A stretch of 35,263 nt of DNA, from positions 1-35,263 of the forward strand of contig VFJQ01000121.1 in NCBI GenBank assembly GCA_009885995.1, written 5' to 3'. Position 1 is the stretch's first letter, and each line of letters starts with the position of its first letter. Position numbers and translations under genes: made by a program. Source of the DNA: Verrucomicrobiota bacterium. GTDB lineage: Bacteria; Verrucomicrobiota; Verrucomicrobiia; Chthoniobacterales; Chthoniobacteraceae. Positions 1-8,388 of this stretch are shown piece after piece. The notes beneath the pieces are model-generated. The model worked only from the letters and a program-made list of their open reading frames with translations, did not search any database and had not been told where the DNA came from.

Positions 1-120
1 CGGTCGAGCATGGCGCCGGTGAGCCGTTCACTGCCGAGGACCTCGGTCCAGTTTTCAAAGGGCAGGTTGGTGGTGACGATCAGGCTGGTGCGTTCGTAGG
101 CGCGGCTGACCACGTCGAAA
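1..120 (-). pseudogene. IstB-like IS21 helper ATPase, C-terminal fragment
   Basis: The minus strand reads FDVVSRAYERTSLIVTTNLPF followed by FENWTEVLGSERLTGAMLDR, the conserved C-terminal part of IstB, the AAA+ helper ATPase of IS21-family transposons. In an intact element IstB is about 250 residues and delivers target DNA to the IstA transposase. Here coding similarity stops abruptly near position 120 and runs into purine-rich sequence, so the upstream part is missing. The downstream end runs off the window. No IstA is visible. This is an IS21 relic. Confidence 0.8.
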
Positions 121-147
121 AAGGAAAGGAAAAGGGCAAAAGGGGTC

Positions 148-174
148 GCAGGGGTCGTGAGAATATTTCTTGCC
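148..174. repeat. Left inverted repeat flanking the RAYT pseudogene
   Basis: This stretch (GCAGGGGTCGTGAGAATATT plus 7 bases) matches the reverse complement of 1187-1212 with a single extra T. The two copies point inward around the broken transposase at 176-1155, so they are probably its terminal or REP-like repeats. Confidence 0.75.
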
Positions 175-175
175 G

Positions 176-1155
176 TCATGCTCTTCGCGTGAGTCGGGAC
201 ACGTTCATCGGTGTTCCCATGTGGAGGCGTTTTGCCAGCCACTGCAGCGGCACTGCGGTGCGTTCCCGCACGGTTCGTGCGATCGCCGCTTTGCGGACGT
301 CGCTACGCTTCAACCCAGCCAGAGACTGCTCAGTCAGTCCGTGCTCGCCCAACCCGTCTGAGATCAACCGTTCAGCTTCCGCCTGTCCGTGCTCCCGGAT
401 CTCGTCGCCGTGGTAGTTCTGCCTCGCGGCTCTCCTCTTCGACAAATGCTCGTCCGCCTGACGGAGCAACCATTCACGAAACGCTTCACGCCCAAACTAC
501 CAACCCCGGCGCAGCGTCGATTGCAAACTCTGCCCGGCCAGTTCCGCGCACCCGCACTGCTCAGCCGCCTCTGCCCGGGCTCGCTCCTCCAACCGCACCG
601 TGAACGCCTTCCGATCCGCCACACAATCACTCCACCCGAAACTCGCCAAGCCACGCTCCACCGTCAGCCACGACGACTGCTGCCCCTTCCAAGCGTAGCC
701 GGGCAGGCTGCTCCACGCGTAATCCGTCACCGCCTCACCCCGCTCGGGCCGGATCAAACCCGCCCGCACGGGGTTCAGGTGCAGGTAGTCGAGCAACACG
801 TTCAGATACTGGCTCTCCTCCGGGTCCACCACGATCGCCTTGTAGCGCCCAGCGCCCGGCGAAGAGATGCCCCGTGCTTCGATGCCGCGCGTTGTATCGG
901 GCCGTGTAAGTCGTCTGCTGACAGGCCATCCCGCGCACCAAGTTCGCCTCCGGCGTCTCGATCACCAAGTGGTAATGGTTTCCCATCAGCACGTAAGCGT
1001 GAACCTGCCATCCTGTCTTTTCCACCACTTCTGCCATCGCCGCCAGATACATCCTCCGATCCTCATCGTCCGCATAGATCGCCTCCCGCCGATTGCCCCC
1101 GGCACATCACATGATACGTCGCTCCCTCGTATTCAATTCGCACTTGGCGCGGCAT
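176..1155 (-). pseudogene. REP-associated tyrosine transposase (Y1, transposase_17), broken
   Basis: Joining frames gives a RAYT-type single-strand DNA transposase: start MPRQVRIEYEGATYHVMCRG at 1155, the HUH motif in GNHYHLVIETPEANL, then YLHLNPVRAGLIRPE with the likely catalytic tyrosine, and a C-terminal helical domain ending at 176. Three lesions are visible. One is an extra base in the C-run at 1096-1100 (CRGNRREAIYADDED is restored if one base is dropped). The second is a 7-bp tandem duplication AGCGCCC at 844-857 (GRYKAIVVDPEE is restored if one copy is removed). The third is an in-frame TAG at 497-499, between RRGW and FGREAFREWLL. The protein cannot be made as annotated. Flanking inverted repeats are still recognisable. 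Confidence 0.85.
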
Positions 1156-1186
1156 CCTTCCCCAGCTCGCAGTTCACACCTCTCAT

Positions 1187-1212
1187 GGCAAGAATATTCT
1201 CACGACCCCTGC
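1187..1212. repeat. Right inverted repeat flanking the RAYT pseudogene
   Basis: Reverse complement of 148-174 with one base deleted. It is followed at once by a small hairpin (ACCCC-TGCTAT-GGGGT, about 1205-1220), as expected of REP-type palindromes bound by RAYT proteins. Confidence 0.75.
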
Positions 1213-1213
1213 T

Positions 1214-1632
1214 ATGGGGTTCTTAGTCAAGGGGTGTAGCGGAGTGATTGTTGTTGGTTTGTTTTTGGTTTGTTTTTGGTGGTTTCTGGGTTGGAGATTT
1301 CTGCGGCTGGCGAAGAACGGGAAGCCTGGTGGTGGGCGGGAAAGCAACGGGACCGGCGGGCCGGTCGCGGCAACCTGCTATCCGCACATGGCCCGGTCAG
1401 TTCGCCGGGACAGTGCATGATGACTTATACGCAGTCGGCCCAAGCCACGGGCGCGCACCCAATCTTTCGGAACGGATGTCTGCACGACACCCCAGGGGTC
1501 GTCCGGATCGCGCTCAGGCTCACAGGTCTTCAACCGGCGGTAATGGTAAAAGTAGAGTTCATGGGTTTAGAGGATTCGAGAGCAACGAGGGGCGCGGCAG
1601 AGTTCCCCCTGAACCGCCACCCGTGGCGGATT
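1214..1632. other. Non-coding stretch between two transposase relics
   Basis: I see no supportable gene. It opens with G/T-rich low-complexity DNA (about 1250-1300) containing a tandem GGTTTGTTTTT motif. Further on there are hairpin-forming stretches near 1482-1503 (ACGAC/GTCGT with CCCC/GGGG arms). It lies directly downstream of the IS110-type transposase and may include that element's non-coding end. Confidence 0.6.
1614..1629 (-). terminator. Perfect hairpin just after the IS110 transposase stop
   Basis: CCGCCAC-CC-GTGGCGG forms a 7-bp perfect stem immediately downstream of the transposase stop codon at 1633. It could be a transcription terminator or part of the element's end. No T-tract follows on the minus strand. 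Confidence 0.35.
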
Positions 1633-2744
1633 TCATTGCGCACTGACGGCCTCCGCCGCAGCCAGATGCAGCCCGAGGTCCGTGGCGCTCGCTCGACCGG
1701 TGCGCAGCCGCCACAGGTCCAAGCAAAGCTGCCGCGCCAGCGCCACGATGGCTTTCTTCTTTGGCCCGGCGGCCGACGCCGCTGCGCTGAGCACCGCTCG
1801 CGCGCGTTGGGCGGGTCGATAGTCGGCCTGGCTGCGGCTCACGCGCCAGGCCAGTTCCACCAGCGCCGAGCGCAGGCGCGGGTTGCCGTGCTTGGTCACG
1901 CTCGTGCTCCGGCTCCGCTCGCCGCTCGCCTGCACTCCGGGACACAGTCCGGTGGAGCTGGCGATCTGCCGCCGGTTGTGGAAGCGCTGCCAGTCCTTGA
2001 CCTCCGCGTCGATGAGTTCCGCCGTCAACCCGCCGAAGCCCACCGGTTGAGGGGCCGCTTGCGCGCGGATTTGCGCGCTCAAGGCCACCACCTCCGCCTC
2101 CACCGCCAGCAGCACCTTGCGCTTGGCCCCGAGCACCGCCAGCACCGTCGCCGGCACCAGCGCCGCCACTCGCTTCCAATACAGCGGACGCCACCATTTA
2201 CCGGCCAATTGAACTCCATAGTAGAGCAGCAGCGAACGTCCCTGCGCTTCGATCACCTGCCGGTTGCCGACCAGTTGCCCCCGGTGCCGGATCAAACTGC
2301 GCGCCAGCTCCACCTCCGGCGTCGGCACGCTCACCAGCGCCAGCGCCCGCCGGTTCCCAGCCACGTATAAAGGCTGAGCCGCTGGACGAGCGCCAGCGCG
2401 TCGGCGCTATCGGTCTTCACCCCCTTGCCCAGCTCATCCCAGTTCTGTGGCCGCACCACCACATTCGCGATCCCCAGCGCGCTTAACGCCCGGTGCAAGC
2501 CGTAGCCGAACGGGCCGGCTTCGTAGCAACTATCCACCGCCTCCGCCAGCGTGGTCTGCTTCTTCGCCCAGAGCAGGAACTCCTCGGGCGTGAACTTCTG
2601 CGCGGGCTGCGGGGTGGCTCCGTCAATCTGCCGCACCACCCGGTAACTGCGGGCATGCACGTCGATGCCCAGCAGGACGTGCTGCGCCTTCGCGTTCAGG
2701 GTTTCATTCTTGGTTTCGGTCGTCGTCGTTGGTTTTGTTTTCAT
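1633..2744 (-). pseudogene. IS110/IS1111-type DEDD transposase, frameshifted
   Basis: The N-terminal half (from MKTKPTTTTETKNETLNAKA at 2744) carries the RuvC-like DEDD domain: GIDVHARSYRVV (first Asp), CYEAGPFGYGLHRAL (Glu) and GVKTDSADALAL (last two Asp). The C-terminal half carries the transposase_20 domain with SSTGLCPGVQASGERSR, where the serine nucleophile of this family lies, and KHGNPRLRSALVELAW. The halves are in different frames. An extra TA at 2366-2369 breaks LYVAGNRRALALVSVPTPE. All catalytic residues I can name remain, so the lesion may be recent or a sequencing error. The 5' non-coding side is only about 70 bp, ending at the RarA-like fragment at 2816. Confidence 0.88.
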
Positions 2745-2815
2745 CGGTTCTCAGCGTGTGCCCCCGCTGGCTCACCCACCAAGACCCACATGCTATCCCG
2801 TGGGTTGGGGTGAAA

Positions 2816-2944
2816 ACTTTCTCCTTCCCAGCCTTGAGCAGCTCGGCAGCGAGCTTGTCGGCGTCGATGCCGGCGAGCGCGTCATACAAGAAGTTCTGCA
2901 AGTGGTCGGCATCGAGGCTCTTTCGCGTGGCACAGAGCAGGATT
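2816..2944 (-). pseudogene. Fragment of RarA-like gene, copy 1
   Basis: These 129 bp match 24209-24337 with about 12 mismatches by hand count (roughly 90% identity). The minus strand encodes ILLCATRKSLDADHLQNF and DALAGIDADKLAAELLKAGK. Both ends are abruptly replaced by unrelated DNA: the IS110-type element on one side, and unrecognised sequence before the HxlR gene on the other. It is a sliver of the gene preserved more fully at 24073-24621. Confidence 0.75.
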
Positions 2945-3015
2945 AGGGGAGGGGCCAGCGGCAACGCTGGCTCCTCACCCCACGTGATCGCCGCTGACGC
3001 TCTGCCGCTGGGCAC

Positions 3016-3393
3016 TCAGGCCGGTTCGAGCAGCACACGCGTTCCTTTCTCCCATTTCAGACCCCAATCTCGCATCGCGGTCAGAAGCGGACCCAGAGCG
3101 AGCCCTTTCGCGGTGAGCTGGTAGCCGAGGCGCTTCGTGCCGTCCGCGGCCGGGACTTGTTTGACGACGCCATTACGGAGCAGCCGTTCCAAACGGTCGC
3201 TGAGGATGTTCGTCGGAATACCCTCCGGGGATGCAGTGAAGTCTTTGAACCGGGTGCGGCCGAGGATCAGGTCGCGCACGATGAGCAGCGTCCAGCGGTC
3301 GCCAAAGACGTCGAGCGAACAAGCGACCGGGCACGGAGACCGCCGCGTCTCTGCGGCAGATTGCTTGGCACGGGGGCGCGCGGCTTTCGGCAT
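3016..3393 (-). CDS. HxlR-family winged-helix transcriptional regulator
   Basis: A 125-residue protein with the full HxlR pattern: CPVACSLDVFGDRWTLLIVRDLILGRTRFKDF (N-terminal cysteine, then the winged helix), IPTNILSDRLERLLRNGVV (recognition region) and YQLTAKGLALGPLLTAMRDWG (wing and dimer helix). These are small dimeric, often redox- or metabolite-responsive regulators that commonly control a divergent gene. I place the start at 3393 (MPKAARPR), with a GGATG-like site upstream, because a longer frame from 3447 would begin inside the palindromic operator. It is divergent from the DinB-like gene at 3478, its probable target. Confidence 0.88.
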   Translation of the reverse strand: MPKAARPRAKQSAAETRRSPCPVACSLDVFGDRWTLLIVRDLILGRTRFKDFTASPEGIPTNILSDRLERLLRNGVVKQVPAADGTKRLGYQLTAKGLALGPLLTAMRDWGLKWEKGTRVLLEPA

Positions 3394-3416
3394 GACCACA
3401 TCCTGCCACGCCGGAT

Positions 3417-3456
3417 ACTTGCACTCCACAAGTATTGTTACTTGCATAGTGCAAGT
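3417..3456. promoter_or_regulatory. Two 17-bp operator-like palindromes between HxlR and DinB genes
   Basis: 3440-3456 reads ACTTGCATAGTGCAAGT, a perfect 7-3-7 inverted repeat. 3417-3433 reads ACTTGCACTCCACAAGT, a weaker copy with matching outer ACTTG/CAAGT arms. Their centres are 23 bp apart, about two helical turns. The position between divergent start codons (3393 and 3478) fits an autoregulatory HxlR operator. Confidence 0.65.
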
Positions 3457-3477
3457 CTCTCACTCAGCTTTCCCGGC

Positions 3478-4086
3478 ATGACCTCAACCATCGAACCGAA
3501 GCTGGTTCCGCCGGGTGCGGGATTGCCACCCCTCGAACTCTTTATTGGGCGACTGATGTTCACGCTCAACCGCTGGACGACGACCCGGGAGCGCTCCACA
3601 GCGCGCTTTCAACGCGAGCGCGAGGCGATTCGCGCGCTGATACGTTCCTGCGATGGGGAAACCGGAGCGCAGAGGGTTCTCATCGCCCGTCCGCACGGCC
3701 TGGAGGACAGCAGCCGATACTGGTCGGTGTGGATGACGCTCGATCACCTGTGCATCGTGCATCATTCCTTCGTGCGTGTGATCGGCGCGCTGACTCGTGG
3801 CGTCGTTCCGCCTGGCCGGGCCAGCACCGCCGATGTGAAGCCTAGTCCCGATGCGACCCAAGCCGTCGTCGCCGAATACGAGGCATCCTGCAAGGCCCTG
3901 CTGGCGACCGTGGCCAAGGCCCCGGATTTGAATACCCGCGTGCGTTACGCGCACCCGTGGTTCGGACCGCTCAACGCCGCCGGTTGGCACGCGCTATCGG
4001 GCGGACATTTGAGCATACATCGAGTGCAGATTGAGCGGATACTTGCAGGCTTGAACGCGCCGCCGCTGCTTGCCGCAAAACGATGA
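3478..4086 (+). CDS. DinB-superfamily protein
   Basis: A 202-residue protein starting MTSTIEPKLVPPGAG. The segment WSVWMTLDHLCIVHHSFVRV and the later HPWFGPLNAAGWHALSGGHLSIHRVQIERIL give the spaced histidines of the DinB four-helix-bundle metal site. Members are usually metal-dependent thiol transferases or uncharacterised stress proteins. The frame stays open far upstream, but that part is antisense to the HxlR gene, so I start at the ATG downstream of the operator. It overlaps the next gene by 4 bp (ATGA), so the two form an operon, probably controlled by the divergent HxlR regulator. The substrate is unknown. Confidence 0.75.
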   Translation: MTSTIEPKLVPPGAGLPPLELFIGRLMFTLNRWTTTRERSTARFQREREAIRALIRSCDGETGAQRVLIARPHGLEDSSRYWSVWMTLDHLCIVHHSFVRVIGALTRGVVPPGRASTADVKPSPDATQAVVAEYEASCKALLATVAKAPDLNTRVRYAHPWFGPLNAAGWHALSGGHLSIHRVQIERILAGLNAPPLLAAKR

Positions 4087-4454
4087 CAGTCATTCAAATC
4101 GCCTACCTCGCGAACATCGCGCTGCTGCTGCCCATCGCCGTGCCGACTATGCTGCGGCTCTATCGCACCGATCAGGCGAAGTTTCCCGAAAGCGCAGGCT
4201 GGCGCGTGCTGGTCGGGGCACTCTGGACGGCGATCATGATTCTGTCGGTTTTCGGATTGCGCGAACCTCTGCGCTACAGCCCGATCCTGGTTCTTCAACT
4301 AATCTACAAGAGCCTGTGGTTGCTGGTTTATGCGCTGCCGCTGGTCTGCCGCGGCGATTGGCGCCTCATTCCTTTGGGAATCGCAGGCTCGTTCCTGGGC
4401 ATCGTGCTGATCTGGCCGTGGCTCATGCCGTGGAGCTATTTGCTCGGTCGCTGA
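4083..4454 (+). CDS. Small integral membrane protein (four predicted segments)
   Basis: 123 residues with hydrophobic segments near residues 5-23, 42-60, 68-88 and 97-118. The sequence starts MTVIQIAYLANIALLLPIAV and ends in an LIWPWLMPWSYLLGR tail. I do not recognise a named family. It overlaps the DinB-like gene by 4 bp and is surely co-transcribed with it. The 3' end overlaps the convergent SRPBCC gene by about 32 bp. Confidence 0.7.
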   Translation: MTVIQIAYLANIALLLPIAVPTMLRLYRTDQAKFPESAGWRVLVGALWTAIMILSVFGLREPLRYSPILVLQLIYKSLWLLVYALPLVCRGDWRLIPLGIAGSFLGIVLIWPWLMPWSYLLGR

Positions 4455-4935
4455 CTTCCTTCGAGGGAATCTTGCGGGCTCGAAGGAAAAGCTCGTTCAC
4501 GGCTTTCTCGCGATAGGCGAAGATTTTCGTAAGCTGCGGCTTCACGAGAGAGGGGTGCATGAGGTCGCCGAGAGGACCGAAGGGTAACACGTAGGTTACC
4601 CGGTCGCTGATTTCGATCCGCTCGCCATCCAGTCGCTTGAAGTGATGTTCGTGGTGCCAGATGCGGTAGGGGCCGATGCGTTGTTCATCCACGAAGACTT
4701 TTCCCGGTTCGACGTGGGTGATCTCGGTGAGCCATCGCACCGGGATGCCGAGCAGCGGGCGCACGCGGTATTCGATCATCATGCCCGGATGGACTCGCTC
4801 CGGCAGCGCAGTGAGGATCGTGAAATCCAGCTCCGGTGGCGTGATTTTGGCGAGATTGCGCGGATCGGAAAAGAAGTCCCACGCGCGCTCAATACTGGCG
4901 TGAATGATTTGAGAGGTTTCAAGGACGTGGATCAT
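4423..4935 (-). CDS. SRPBCC-family ligand-binding protein
   Basis: 170 residues with the START/Bet v1-like pattern: SQIIHASIERAWDFFSDPRNLAKITPPELDF at the N terminus, WLTEITHVEPGKVFVDEQRIGPY in the middle, and FGPLGDLMHPSLVKPQLTKIFAYRE near the C terminus. This matches the SRPBCC branch often annotated as cyclase/dehydrase or CDP-paratose 2-epimerase-like, which binds hydrophobic ligands. The ligand is unknown. It starts 16 bp after the ADP-ribosylglycohydrolase stop, so it is probably the last gene of the minus-strand operon. Such proteins are frequent next to photolyase and SDR genes in photo-oxidative stress clusters. Confidence 0.8.
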   Translation of the reverse strand: MIHVLETSQIIHASIERAWDFFSDPRNLAKITPPELDFTILTALPERVHPGMMIEYRVRPLLGIPVRWLTEITHVEPGKVFVDEQRIGPYRIWHHEHHFKRLDGERIEISDRVTYVLPFGPLGDLMHPSLVKPQLTKIFAYREKAVNELFLRARKIPSKEVSDRANSSTA

Positions 4936-4951
4936 GTGGGCGCTGGTTCGA

Positions 4952-6001
4952 TCAGGAATCCGACAGCACGGGTTTTATCGGGTCGAGCGATGCGGTGCGG
5001 ATGGCGACCAGCGAATCGATCTGCGCTCGCAAGCCCGCCGCGTCGTGGATTCCCTCAACGAATCTCGAGGGCATCCGAGCCGTCCCGGACGAGGCTCCGA
5101 GCAGCGCGCCCACGACCGCGCCGCGGTGGCAGTTGTCGCCGCCGACGTTGGCGTTTGCGATGACACCCGCCTCGAAATCATCGGCATATTTCCACGCGAG
5201 ATAGAGCGAGGCGGGGAAGGCGTCGGCAATGTAGCAGGCGGGGCTCACGCGATGTCCGATCACGACTTCGTCCGGCTCGCGCGACCATTGGTCGGCCTTG
5301 CGTTTCGAGAACCAATCGGCGCCGTGCTGGAAGATGGCCTCGCGCAGATCGGCACCCGCAGCCACGGCGCAGAGCATCCGGGCCAGCGCGTCTCCGGCGG
5401 CGAGCACTTCATCGCTGCGATGGGTGAGGCCGATGTGCTCACGGACGGCTTCGCGAGCAGCCGGGACGTCTGCGTCAAAGAACGTGCAAAGTATTCCCAC
5501 ATGCGCGAGGCCGCCGATGTGGATGTCGCTGCCGGCGCATTTGCGCGGAGCGGTTCGGCGCGCATAGGCGCTGAAGAATTTCCGGTGATACTCTTCGACG
5601 TAGGTATCACGGTGCTTACCGGGCGTGAGCATGAACTCGATGTAGCGTCGGAGATAGTCGTCCGGGTCGCAGACCCCGCGCGCAACGAGCGACTCGATGA
5701 GCACTTTCGCGAGTTGCAGGTTGAGCGTGTTTTCTCCGGCATGGAGGAACTGATGATAGTGAATGCCGCGCCGGCCCCAGTATTGTGCCTGCTCGCGCAG
5801 GATATCGCCGCGTTCGTTGAGCGGGGTGTATTCCGAACGCCAGAGGATGCTGTCGGCATGCGGGTTTCGCGGCGCCAGGTAGTCGCGCACGAGGCCGTAG
5901 TCGCGGTGGAGCGCGGCGCGGTCGTAATACCAATGCACCGGCATTGCCAGCGCGTCGCCAATGAAGGAGCCCCAGGCGAGGCCGCGGAGGTGGTCGCTCA
6001 T
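4952..6001 (-). CDS. ADP-ribosylglycohydrolase family protein
   Basis: 349 residues. The N terminus RGLAWGSFIGDALAMPVHWYYD carries the GxxxGDALG-like metal-site motif. HIGGLAHVGILCTFF and the C-terminal NANVGGDNCHRGAVVGALLGA correspond to the second acidic cluster, where GGDxD is typical; here it reads GGDNCHR, so the usual second Asp is Asn/Cys and activity is uncertain. The family removes ADP-ribose from proteins or small molecules through a binuclear magnesium site. The start at 6001 overlaps the upstream pseudogene by 4 bp (ATGA), placing it inside the SDR-SOUL-lipoprotein operon. Confidence 0.82.
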   Translation of the reverse strand: MSDHLRGLAWGSFIGDALAMPVHWYYDRAALHRDYGLVRDYLAPRNPHADSILWRSEYTPLNERGDILREQAQYWGRRGIHYHQFLHAGENTLNLQLAKVLIESLVARGVCDPDDYLRRYIEFMLTPGKHRDTYVEEYHRKFFSAYARRTAPRKCAGSDIHIGGLAHVGILCTFFDADVPAAREAVREHIGLTHRSDEVLAAGDALARMLCAVAAGADLREAIFQHGADWFSKRKADQWSREPDEVVIGHRVSPACYIADAFPASLYLAWKYADDFEAGVIANANVGGDNCHRGAVVGALLGASSGTARMPSRFVEGIHDAAGLRAQIDSLVAIRTASLDPIKPVLSDS

Positions 6002-6870
6002 GGTGCGGGCAGCGGCGGAGTCGGCGCGGACGCGCGGCCTTTCAATCCGCCCGGCGTGAGGTCCGCGGCGCGAAAGCCGCGATTGAGCTCGAGTCCGAGC
6101 ATCCGCCAATGGTGGGCGTGCAGATCGAAGGGCACGCGGGTGCGTTCGTCGAAATCCGTCGGCCAAACGATGCCGCCGATCGTGCGGAAATCGCGGAAGG
6201 TCACATCGACCTCCGCTCCGCGCGTGCTTTCCAGACCATTCAACGTCATGCGCACCCGGCGGAGTTGCTTGCTGGCGCGGTCGATGAAGAGGATCACGCG
6301 ATCTTCCGCTGCCTCCCCGAATCCGGGTCGCAGGACGGCGAGCACCTCATCGCAAACCGCCTTGTCCACGATGGTCTCGCCATTGATTGCGAGCGTGATA
6401 CCGGGCCGGTCAAAGTAAAATGGCCCGAGCAGAAACAGCGTGTAGGCATCGGCGACGAGGGCGGCGGCGCGCCTGGTTTCGGCGTCGTTGGAGAGCGCAC
6501 CGTTGTAGGCGACGGAGGCCTTGCCCGGAACGCGAACGACGAGCTTTTTCCCCGCCGGCCCCGCATGCTCCTGCGCCATGATCCGCGGCCCGATGATCAG
6601 ACGTTCCTACGAACCGCGCCGGAACCCGGTGTCCGAGAGCACGGGCTGAAAGCGCGGACCGATCGAAGCCCAGCGGCCTTCGTAACGCACACTCACATCG
6701 CGAACTTTCGTGAACGCCGTTCGTCCGTGTGCGCGCTGCGATTCGCGGAGCAGCGCCATTCCTGCCGGCTCGGACTTCCGAATCTCTCGCGTGCAAATCT
6801 TTGGCGACGCGCAAGCGGTTAGCAGACCTACCATCGCGGCGAGCAGGCAGTGAGTGGCGGGTCTATTCAT
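5998..6870 (-). pseudogene. LolA-like outer-membrane lipoprotein, interrupted by in-frame TAG
   Basis: One frame of 290 codons is split by TAG at 6607-6609. The first part has a lipoprotein signal (MNRPATHCLLAAMVGLLTAC, lipobox LLTAC) and the start of a beta-rich domain (VRDVSVRYEGRWASIGPRFQ). The second continues with ERLIIGPRIMAQEHAGPAG, IVWPTDFDERTRVPFDLHAHHW and related strands, resembling DUF6503/LolA-like lipoproteins. The reading across the stop (GFRRGS-stop-ERLIIGP) suggests that one codon, perhaps Tyr, became TAG. The start overlaps the SOUL stop, and the end overlaps the ADP-ribosylglycohydrolase start. This is either a nonsense mutation or a base-call error. Confidence 0.7.
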
Positions 6871-7459
6871 GGTGCTTGTCGATGCGGATCATGACTTCGT
6901 TGCGACGCATGATAACAGGCGTCCACGGCGGGTCGTAGTAGGCAAAGATCGGGTCGCCTTTTCCCGCGATCTTTTGCCCGGCGAGCCAGGCCGTGAGTTT
7001 CTCAATCGCGGCCTTTTCATTCTCCGCGGTGCGCCCGCCTCCGAAGCGCAGCACCGCAAATCGCGACGCCGCTACTTTGCCCAAACTAACGCTATCCCCT
7101 GCTGGTTTCGGCACGCCCTTCTCGACGGCTTTCTTCGGCATGATGAAGCTCATCGTTTTCGTGTCCTTCGCCGTGTCGATCAGCACCGGCGAGGTCATCT
7201 CGATTTTCTCCGCGGCTTCATTCTTGCCGGTGATGAAGCGGAATAACTGACCGAAGCCGCCGTTCATCCCATCGTCGTTCATTGGCGTGGTCGCGATGGT
7301 GAGCGCCGGGTAGTCGCGGATTTCAAATTTCTCGTTGGTGCGGATCACTTTGTAGTCGGGCGTCTCGGTCGCCGCGCGGGACGTGCTGACGAGCCAGAAG
7401 GCCGCCGCCGCGATGGGCAGAATGATGGCGAGGAGGATGGGCACTTTGTAGCGTCTCAT
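6863..7459 (-). CDS. SOUL-family haem-binding protein, membrane-anchored or secreted
   Basis: 198 residues starting MRRYKVPILLAIILPIAAAAF, an N-terminal membrane or signal segment. The SOUL domain follows: TPDYKVIRTNEKFEIRDYPAL, the central FRFITGKNEAAEKIEMTSPV (the hallmark K-I-x-MTxPV) and the end YYDPPWTPVIMRRNEVMI. SOUL proteins bind haem or related tetrapyrroles and often sit in bacterial light-stress clusters. The start at 7459 overlaps the SDR stop by 4 bp, and the TAG stop lies within the start of the next gene. TAG is clearly a genuine stop here. Confidence 0.9.
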   Translation of the reverse strand: MRRYKVPILLAIILPIAAAAFWLVSTSRAATETPDYKVIRTNEKFEIRDYPALTIATTPMNDDGMNGGFGQLFRFITGKNEAAEKIEMTSPVLIDTAKDTKTMSFIMPKKAVEKGVPKPAGDSVSLGKVAASRFAVLRFGGGRTAENEKAAIEKLTAWLAGQKIAGKGDPIFAYYDPPWTPVIMRRNEVMIRIDKHHE

Positions 7460-8313
7460 GGAGTGGGAGTGAAATCTGCGGGCAATCCAATCGGCTCCCA
7501 CGCGGCGCGTTCACGCTCCGCATCCGCGAGTTTCTTGCGCACCTTGTCGTTCGCGTATTTGCCGAGCACGAGGCGCAGCGGCGGGGTGTCGGATTCCACT
7601 GCGGCGATGATTGCTTCCGCCGCTTTGGCCGGGTCGCCGGGCTGCTTGCCATCCATCGTTTCGAGAAAGCGTAGAAACTTTCCGCTCGTGCGGTCGTAGT
7701 CGGCGATGTGGCCTTCCGCGCGCTCCAGCGAGCGGCCGATGAAATCGGTCCGAAACGGGCCAGGCTGCACGATGGTCACTTTGATCCCGAGCGGCTTTAG
7801 CTCGGCGGCGAGCGATTCCGAGACGCCTTCGAGCGCCCATTTCGTCGCGCCGTAGATGGAAAAGCCGGCGTAGTTGGAGATCACCGCGGCGGCGGAAATA
7901 TTCACGAGATGACCGCTTCCTTGCGCGCGCAGGATCGGCAGCGTCGCGCGGATGACTTCCAGCGCGCCGAAGAAGTTCGTGTCGAAGTTGCGCGCGATTT
8001 GCTCCGCGCCGAGTTCCTCAAAAGCACCGACAAGGCCGTATCCCGCGTTGTTCACGACGACATCGAGCCGGCCAAAAGCCTCCGCCGCCTGCGCGACCAC
8101 GCCCTTCACCCGCGAGGAATCCGTGACATCGAGCGCGAGCGTGCGGCAAGTCTCGGGAAAGCGCGCAGCGAGATCACCGAGAGCTGACGGCTGGCGCGCC
8201 GTGGCGATGAGCCGTTGCCCGCGCGCAAGCACTGCCAAGGCGAGCGCCAGACCGAAGCCGCTGGAGCAGCCCGTGATCAGCCAAACGCGGGAATGTGTTT
8301 GTGGTTCATTCAT
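7456..8313 (-). CDS. Short-chain dehydrogenase/reductase (SDR)
   Basis: 285 residues with a classical SDR layout: WLITGCSSGFGLALAL (TGxxxGxG NAD(P) site), VVVNNAGYG (NNAG), NISAAAVIS with the catalytic Ser region, and YGATKWALEG (YxxxK). The C-terminal part IVQPGPFRTDFIGRSL is typical of the branch annotated as oxidoreductase or retinol dehydrogenase-like. The substrate is not predictable. It is the first gene of a tightly overlapping minus-strand operon (SDR, SOUL, lipoprotein, ADP-ribosylglycohydrolase, SRPBCC). Confidence 0.9.
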   Translation of the reverse strand: MNEPQTHSRVWLITGCSSGFGLALALAVLARGQRLIATARQPSALGDLAARFPETCRTLALDVTDSSRVKGVVAQAAEAFGRLDVVVNNAGYGLVGAFEELGAEQIARNFDTNFFGALEVIRATLPILRAQGSGHLVNISAAAVISNYAGFSIYGATKWALEGVSESLAAELKPLGIKVTIVQPGPFRTDFIGRSLERAEGHIADYDRTSGKFLRFLETMDGKQPGDPAKAAEAIIAAVESDTPPLRLVLGKYANDKVRKKLADAERERAAWEPIGLPADFTPTP

Positions 8314-8388
8314 GGGTGTCGAGTCGAAGGTGCCTGCTTTACGCGCCCGTGAGCGCCACGGACGCGGAAAACTGCAGGGTCTGCCGAC

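Noticed and set aside
389..1114. Long open frame on the plus strand (about 240 codons)
   Set aside because: It is antisense to the RAYT pseudogene, whose motifs (GNHYHLV, LNPVRAGL) are on the minus strand, and its composition is Pro/Arg-rich without recognisable domains.
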